Source: Cichorium intybus
Lineage: Eukaryota; Streptophyta; Magnoliopsida; Asterales; Asteraceae
Direction of reading: 5' to 3'
DNA: 64,000 bases
Assembly (NCBI GenBank): GCA_023525715.1
Contig: CM042009.1
Location: 132,194,711 to 132,258,710 of the forward strand
The stretch's first letter is position 1. Every line of letters starts with the position of its first letter. A program made the position numbers and the translations under genes. Of this stretch, positions 58,362-64,000 are shown one piece after another. Under the pieces are notes generated by a model that saw only the letters and a list, made by a program, of their open reading frames with translations, did not search any database and was not told where the DNA came from.

Positions 58362-60453
58362 AACGTCCGGTTTCTCAAATTAAGATACACCATATATGTT
58401 AATCAAATAAACACATAACTAGCGATGCAATCCCAAAAATGAGTAACCAGTTTACAAAGTTATATCAAAAGCATAGTTCAAATGTTAATCTATGGACACA
58501 AGGAGTTAGACACTAGTTTACACAAAACCAGGTCGAACAAAACATAGTCCAAACATGGAAAACAAGTAGGTCCAAGTCTATCATCAGCTATCCCTCCGTG
58601 ATATGCTTCCCACGAACTACACTACTCGAACCAAAATCACAACAACAATAATAACAATTTATGAGCTACATGAGCTCAGTGAGTAATAACTAGTTAATTG
58701 GGTTGTAAATCCCGATTTCTCATTGATCTCAATCTCAATGGACTATCTCAGTCCCTTAGTGTGATCAACACACTTAGCTCTTTACACAAATTTCAAAACT
58801 TGGTTATATCAATGACATGTCGCAGTCGTTGATGCGGTCAAAAATACTAAATAATATCTTATGACACACTAGCTAGCGGCAAGTAAGGGTCGAACCAAGG
58901 ATTTCGTGGTTGACACTTTGTGTCAAATATGACCAATCTATAGTGTCACCCTATAGACGGTTTCTATTCATACACTCCATCCCGAAAAACGCAGAAAAAC
59001 CGAAAACTATAGCTACTGATCCTTACCGAAGCAATAGATCACAACCAATTAATCCAACTTAATCTGATCTTGAGAACAAACTCAGAAATCAGAACCAAGA
59101 CAATTCAGAACTATCAAATCAAATAACGAACGATTATAAATAAAACGCGAAATTACGATCAAATGTAAATAACTGAAACTTTGCATTCAAACCAAACCCG
59201 ATCAGAGTCGAATGCTTTCTGAATTCAGGTACCAATCCAGATCTACGTGGTTGATAGTGTTCTACAAGTCAGAACCTTCGATCACATGAGAACAAAACAA
59301 AAGTTAAAACTAATAAAAATAAAGTAAACGAACCAACTATTGAATCTACTACTAAAGCTATGAAAATGTGAGTCCAAGAAACCTGAGTGTCTCTCAAAGG
59401 TGCAATCTTCGCTCCTGAATTTCGAAGTGGGAGACTCTATTTATAGTTGGCGATTTGGCATATACGCGTCACGGGATAGCCGTCTACGCGGCACAGGTCA
59501 ACCTTATCCCCCGTTTCTTCGCACTTTGAATTCGAACTCTCATCCGATTTCAACACCTGGCCGCGTCGCGATCTTCCTTTACACGCGCCGCGCGTATTAC
59601 TTCGACTTGAATCCAACTTTGCTTCCAAACATGGCCAATTTGTACACTTTTTACCTTGTATTATCAATAAAACACAACACAAGCCCTTGGCACTAAAAGT
59701 GAGTAATATCGGTTATATTGGAAGTTTAATTCATCTAAATCCTGGCTCAATAACGACTATAATGCTTCACATTACTAGGCGTTATCAATAAACAAAACCA
59801 ATACATATCAAGAAACTCATAGAACATTTCTTTTTCTGCAATAACAACTCAACCACAACACAATTCATCATAATAATCAATAAGCAACTACTCACATGAT
59901 GTCGGGTCAGCATGTGGAACTCCTGAACCGTGTGTACCGTGCTCCTGTCTAGCTTTGGCTTTTAACCACAAGATAACGATTCCTAACTTCAATTCTCGAG
60001 TTATAGGCTCCAATTCTGATCTCAGGGGTTAGGGTATCTTTTTCTAGGGCTTTTTAGAGAGAAATCCATAATCAATAGCTTTACCAAATGAAAAGAAAAC
60101 CCACTTAAAAAGTGAGTTCTGTGACATTAGCACCGTTAATGTCACTATTAGCGCCACTAATATTGGCTGCATGCCCCGTTTAGTCTGAAACGACCTGTTT
60201 CAACCCACGGATTGCCCCCAGTACAAATCTTACACGACCCGTGTGGGTTTGGAAGTGTCTCGGATTGGTTTCTAAAGCCTTTTTACATGACCCGTGTGAC
60301 TCTACACGATCCGTGTAACCTCTTTTTAGCATTTTTCAAGGGAAAACTTCTTCCAAATGAGTTTCTAATCACCCTAACACATATAACAACATATTTAATC
60401 TTAATTACACTAAGATTAACACAATTTCACTTACTCTAAAGTAACACAGTATT
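58362..60453 (-). repeat. LTR-like sequence of TGTAAC... type, interrupted and truncated
   Basis: Its left end TGTAACGTCCGG resembles the ends at 46811 and 22125. Inside, a stretch around CTACATGAGCTCAGTGAG is typical of such LTRs. It is broken by the solo LTR at 58813-59787, and its right end is lost at the copia I LTR. No PBS adjoins the left end. Confidence 0.45.
58813..59787 (-). repeat. Solo LTR related to gypsy B and C
   Basis: 975 bp. The - strand starts TGATAACGCCTAGTAATGTG and ends ...GCGACATGTCA, with the same layout as the B and C LTRs, including the TATAAATAGAG block. Flanks ATCAA (58808-58812) and ATAAA (59788-59792) agree at 4 of 5 bases, a probable TSD. No internal region, so LTR-LTR recombination is likely. 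Confidence 0.75.
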
Positions 60454-60908
60454 TGTTAGGTTAGGTTTTCGAATACAATGATGAATTATTCAAGTGAAGT
60501 GAATAATAAACATACACATAAATAAACAATAAGAGCGATGAACAATCTAGATGAGTAAACAAGGTGCCGAATGCTTGATATTACTTTTAGAGTTTTACAA
60601 TTGGGGTGATTGTTAAGCAGACTCGGCCAAGATCCAATATCTTGATATTTATATAAATCAGGATATGGATAGTATAAAATATATCAATAGTACAAAAAGG
60701 AATATCCTAACAGTGTACTAGCAATGGGAGCACAGCAACGTGCAACACGTAGCCTGCTCCATACGCGTGCTGTAAAAAAGGGGTTTGTTACTTGAGTCTT
60801 CGGAACCTCCAGTGTATGACCTTTGGACCTTCAGACTAGAATGGAAGCTTTGCATAGTAAGGACTTTCAGATGGGAATAATACTTTAACACAAAATTTAT
60901 CTCCAACA
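60454..60908 (-). repeat. 3' LTR of copia I
   Basis: 455 bp. The - strand starts TGTTGGAGATAAATTTTG at 60908, directly after the polypurine tract TAAAGGGAGAGAT (60909-60921), and ends CCTAACA at 60454. The PPT-LTR junction is the usual one for Tork/Sire-type copia elements. Confidence 0.65.
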
Positions 60909-60943
60909 ATCTCTCCCTTTATGTGAAGTGGCATCCGAAGCCT

Positions 60944-61367
60944 TCAGGCAAAATGACGTTTGTAAGCCTCTACCATGCACTCCCTAAGTACAATCCACCA
61001 GTCAATTACTTCTTTTATCTTCTTTCTTTTTACCGAAGTATTTGTCTTGCACACATATGCCCTTGCAACAACATTTCTCATCACATCATCTGGATATAGG
61101 CCTTTGAAGTCTACTTCGAAGAATTTCTTAATCTTCTTTCCATCTCGCCTGGTGCCAAGATATACAATCCCCCATGGGTTGGCAATTATTTCTCCATCAT
61201 CAAACTCAACAAGGTTTTTGATTGTGCAGACTGGGGGTGAAAGTTTTCTACCGAAGAGATCTGCTACTTCCATATCGAACTCGGCAAGCCTTTTCATGTA
61301 GTGAAACAAGTACTTGGAAATGTGTTCCTTTTGCCTTGTCTCAAATGGAGATGGAAGGTGCAATGTC
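60944..61367 (-). CDS. Unrecognised ORF just upstream of the copia I PPT, 5' part cut by copia H
   Basis: 141 codons open from the copia H LTR junction (TLHLPSPFETRQKEH...) to KRHFA and a stop 23 bp before the PPT. Readable segments: KYLFHYMKRLAEFDMEVADLFG, PPVCTIKNLVEFDDGEIIANPWG, YLGTRRDGKKIKKFFEVDF, YPDDVMRNVVARAYV, EVIDWWIVLRECMVEAYKR. No frame damage. I do not recognise a family: no RT, RNase H, transmembrane or zinc motif. Its position right before the PPT suggests an extra 3' ORF of copia I, or a captured host fragment. The N-terminal half should lie beyond copia H. Confidence 0.5.
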
Positions 61368-62136
61368 TGAAGGGTTTCTATGCAATCAATGAACACAAAA
61401 TAACCTAAGGTTCACATGCAACCCTAATATTGATCTATGTTTTCTTCTATGAAGATTAGAACTAAGAACCTAAAGGATACAATTCAATTCTAAAGAAGAA
61501 TCAAGAAAAACCAACCTTAGATCTTATGATCCTTTTAAGCAGCAGCAAAATTATCCTGCCTCAGATGAAAGTCACACCCAGGGGATGGAAGAATCAGTCC
61601 AGCAGAGTAAATCCAGAGAGAGGTGGCGTGAAGAATGAGGTGCCAGGGGGTTCCTTTTATAGCCTCCTAGGGTTACACCTGAAACCCTAAGGAGCCTCCA
61701 ATTGGACAAGGCTTTTGACCACTTGGACCAGGCTTACCAAACCCTAATTAGGGTTTCGCCAAACCCTTGGAGGAGCCTCCAAGTTGGCGCCACTTTTGGT
61801 CCCTGGTTTTCCTGGCCAGTTATTCAACTATTGAATAAATGCCATACCAGTCCCTGCACCTTTTTAATTAATTAATTTAATCTCCAAATTAAATCCAATT
61901 AATTCTAGATTAAATCTCAATTAATTAATATAGTTTCTAATTAATATATTAGCACTTAAATATATTAATAAACCATATATATATTTTCTATTGATTTATT
62001 ATACAATTAATAAATCAACTATTCTCTCTACTGAACTATCTTTCCTCCACCCATGAGGGCAACCCAAATGGACTTTGCTTTTAACCATAAGATAAAAGTT
62101 CAATTACAAGTCATGGCTTAGACACCTAATCCAACA
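61368..62136 (-). repeat. 3' LTR of copia H
   Basis: 769 bp. The - strand has TATAAAAGG at 61653-61661 and the telo-box palindrome at 61739-61756, 78 bp upstream of it. Confidence 0.93.
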
Positions 62137-62921
62137 GTCTCCCACTTGGATAAGTCTATGACTTTAATTGTCTGAACTCTGACCCAGTCAGTTCTGTCCA
62201 AAGATAAGTGATCAGATGATCCTCCGTCCAACAAGATATTTTTCAGACTCAAGACATGGATAAAATCAATCTGGTCTGATTCACTGTTCCTCGATTTCCG
62301 ATTTGCATATGACTCTTAGACTACCAATTTAGTCCCGGTTGGCCAACCATTTTAGTCAACTTCAAAATCATCGAGAGGCCTACAGATATCTGTTTCCCGT
62401 TGGGTCAAGGGACGAATAAACTTCGACTCATATACTTATGTCTTTTACCAGACAAATCACTCACAACAATACGTTTTATAACATCGAGTTACCGATGCGT
62501 TTTCATATTATCAATGAACAACCGTCTAATAAACCATAACTCATATGTCTTAGCTTAAAGATCAAAAGATATTATCGTCTCAACATTGCTCGTGATGTAA
62601 TCCATGAAGCAATCCATTGAGCGCGGGTTTATCCAATACTCAAATCTCCATTTCCAAGTACTCACGAATGGTTCAGCAATCCAATTGCAATGTCTAACTC
62701 CTTAGACAATCTATTACCAATTCATGACAGTCTTACTTCACACTTACTCCCTTAAAGTGTAATCGACTGTGGATATTTGAATAATCCAATTATTCAGGAA
62801 GTAAAACATGCAAAATGAAACACAATGATAAAGTACTGACAAGAGTAGTAAACCATAATAAATCTCTATTATTAAATCACAAGAGTCAAATACAATACAT
62901 TGTTACAAGTTTCGAACCTAT
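62137..62921 (-). other. Copia H 3' region with polypurine tract
   Basis: Non-coding; parallels 5706-6514 in A and 44301-45038 in F. The - strand ends AAGTGGGAGAC directly before the LTR. Confidence 0.8.
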
Positions 62922-64000
62922 CTAATTACTAAAACTTATATCATCTCTTAATCCAATGCTCCTAGCATGCTGATTATGCTTAATCCTACTCAGAGCCTTT
63001 GTCAAGGGATCTGCAGGATTATCTTCCGATGATACCCTCTTTACAAGGAGGTGACCTTCTTCTACCCTATGCCTGATGTAGTGGTACTTTCTGTCGATAT
63101 GTCTGGACTTTCCATGATCTCGCGGTTCCTTTGTCAAGGCGACCGCACCTTCATTATCGCAGAACAGTTCCAAGGGCTCCTGAATACTCGGGACTACTCC
63201 AAGGTCACCGATAAAGTTCTTCAGCCAAGCCGCTTCCTTTGACGCTTCACTTGCTGCTATGTACTCTGATTCGCACGTAGAATCAGCCACTGTTTCTTGC
63301 TTGGAACTTTTCCAAGTCACTGCTCCACCGTTCAAAAGGAATACCCAGCCCGACTGAGACCGACCACTGTCTCTATCCGTCTGAAAGCTGGCATCTGTAT
63401 ATCCTTCAACTCTCAAGGTATCACTGCCACCGAGGATTAACACCATGTTCTTTGTCCTTCGCAGATACTTGAGTATATTTTTCACAGCTATCCAATGCGC
63501 CCTTCCAGGGTTACCCTGGTACCGACTGACCATGCTTAAGGCGAAAGCCACGTCAGGGCGAGTACACGTCATAGCGTACATGATCGATCCCACAGCCGAA
63601 GCGTATGGTACTCGACTCATCTCAGCTATTTCCTTGTCTGTACTCGGACTTTGAGTCTTACTCAGCTTCGCATTACTTTGGATAGGCAGCTCTCCCTTCT
63701 TGGAATTTTCCATACTAAACCTCTTTAGTACCTTATCCAAGTATGTACCCTGACTGAGTCCAATCAGTCTCTTCTTCCTATCTCTCAATATTCTAATCCC
63801 AAGAATATAGGCAGCCTCTCCTAGGTCCTTCATGGCGAAACATTTCCCAAGCCAAGCCTTAACATCTTGCAAGGTTGGAATATCGTTTCCCATGAGCAGT
63901 ATGTCATCGACATACAGCACCAGAAAAGTGACTATACTCCCACTAGCCTTGACATATACGCAGGACTCATCCTCGCTCCTAGAGAAGCCAAACTCTTTGA
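62922..64000 (-). CDS. Copia H reverse transcriptase-RNase H, 3' part of pol (partial)
   Basis: Open from the window edge to the stop at 62922 with no break. At the edge it reads EFGFSRSEDESCVYVKASGS, then VLYVDDILLMGND (RT catalytic box), GDLGEAAY-like text (AMKDLGEAAYILGIRIL), MYAMTCTRPDVAFALSMVSRYQGNPG, then RNase H: GYTDASFQTD, CESEYIAASEASKEAAWL, FCDNEGAV, SRHIDRKYHYIRH, and the end IGLRDDISFSN. Nearly the same as copia A, but here no damage is visible. If the rest of pol and gag are also intact, H could supply enzymes to copia F. The N-terminal part lies outside the window. Confidence 0.92.
   Translation of the reverse strand, partial: KEFGFSRSEDESCVYVKASGSIVTFLVLYVDDILLMGNDIPTLQDVKAWLGKCFAMKDLGEAAYILGIRILRDRKKRLIGLSQGTYLDKVLKRFSMENSKKGELPIQSNAKLSKTQSPSTDKEIAEMSRVPYASAVGSIMYAMTCTRPDVAFALSMVSRYQGNPGRAHWIAVKNILKYLRRTKNMVLILGGSDTLRVEGYTDASFQTDRDSGRSQSGWVFLLNGGAVTWKSSKQETVADSTCESEYIAASEASKEAAWLKNFIGDLGVVPSIQEPLELFCDNEGAVALTKEPRDHGKSRHIDRKYHYIRHRVEEGHLLVKRVSSEDNPADPLTKALSRIKHNQHARSIGLRDDISFSN

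Larger units (their letters stand above)
61368..64000 (-). mobile_element. Copia H, same family as A; continues past the right edge
   Basis: Reads right to left: pol (open to 64000), 3' region, polypurine tract, 3' LTR 61368-62136. LTR start TGTTGGATTAGGTGTC, LTR end CCCTTCA, and the 3' region all match A and F. It interrupts the copia I ORF at 61367/61368. The other LTR and the right TSD are outside the window. Confidence 0.93.

Overview
The window is plant nuclear DNA made almost wholly of transposable elements, mostly nested in one another. I found no intact host gene, tRNA, rRNA or CRISPR array. Evidence for a plant, probably a eudicot: Ty1-copia elements primed by TGGTATCAGAGC, Athila-type gypsy elements, plant L1 LINEs with an RRM-type ORF1, Stowaway and TRIM elements, Helitrons ending in hairpin plus CTAG, and very long (TA)n tracts. 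I cannot name the species.

Layout. 1-17684: three nested LTR elements. Copia A (+ strand, 5' end cut by the window) sits in the left LTR of gypsy B (- strand), which sits in the gag of gypsy C (- strand). 17685-26254: low-information DNA, then remains of two further gypsy elements, E and D, both on the - strand. 26356-33289: decayed L1 pieces, a short poly(A) retroposon, a hAT transposase relic and a small Helitron. 33865-46013: one L1 (- strand) split inside ORF1 by copia F. Both insertions are bounded by target-site duplications (TSDs). 46811-50256: an LTR of a long-TIR family, a 53-bp LINE stub with its TSD, and a TIR element lying between two (TA)n tracts. 50470-56424: three Helitrons of one family, head to tail, carrying a long inverted repeat and a Stowaway MITE. 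56682-56983: a complete TRIM. 58362-64000: an LTR interrupted by a solo LTR, then a copia LTR with an upstream open frame, interrupted by copia H (- strand), which runs off the right edge.

How the parts relate. A, F and H share LTR ends, an inverted telo-box about 80 bp before TATA, and the post-pol region; A and F also share the PBS and leader. A has gag and pol but is broken by three stops, a frameshift and an integrase Asp-to-Asn change. F has only an intact gag and must borrow pol. The visible part of H pol is intact. The shared leader of A and F holds a repeated bulged hairpin whose outer arms vary in a compensatory way, and two more copies lie inside F. This looks like a cis-acting RNA signal and is the main candidate for something undescribed. 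Gypsy B likewise has gag-protease and an extra ORF but no reverse transcriptase or integrase. All six in-frame stops I read in its gag-protease are amber.

All comparisons were made by eye within the window; no database search was run.
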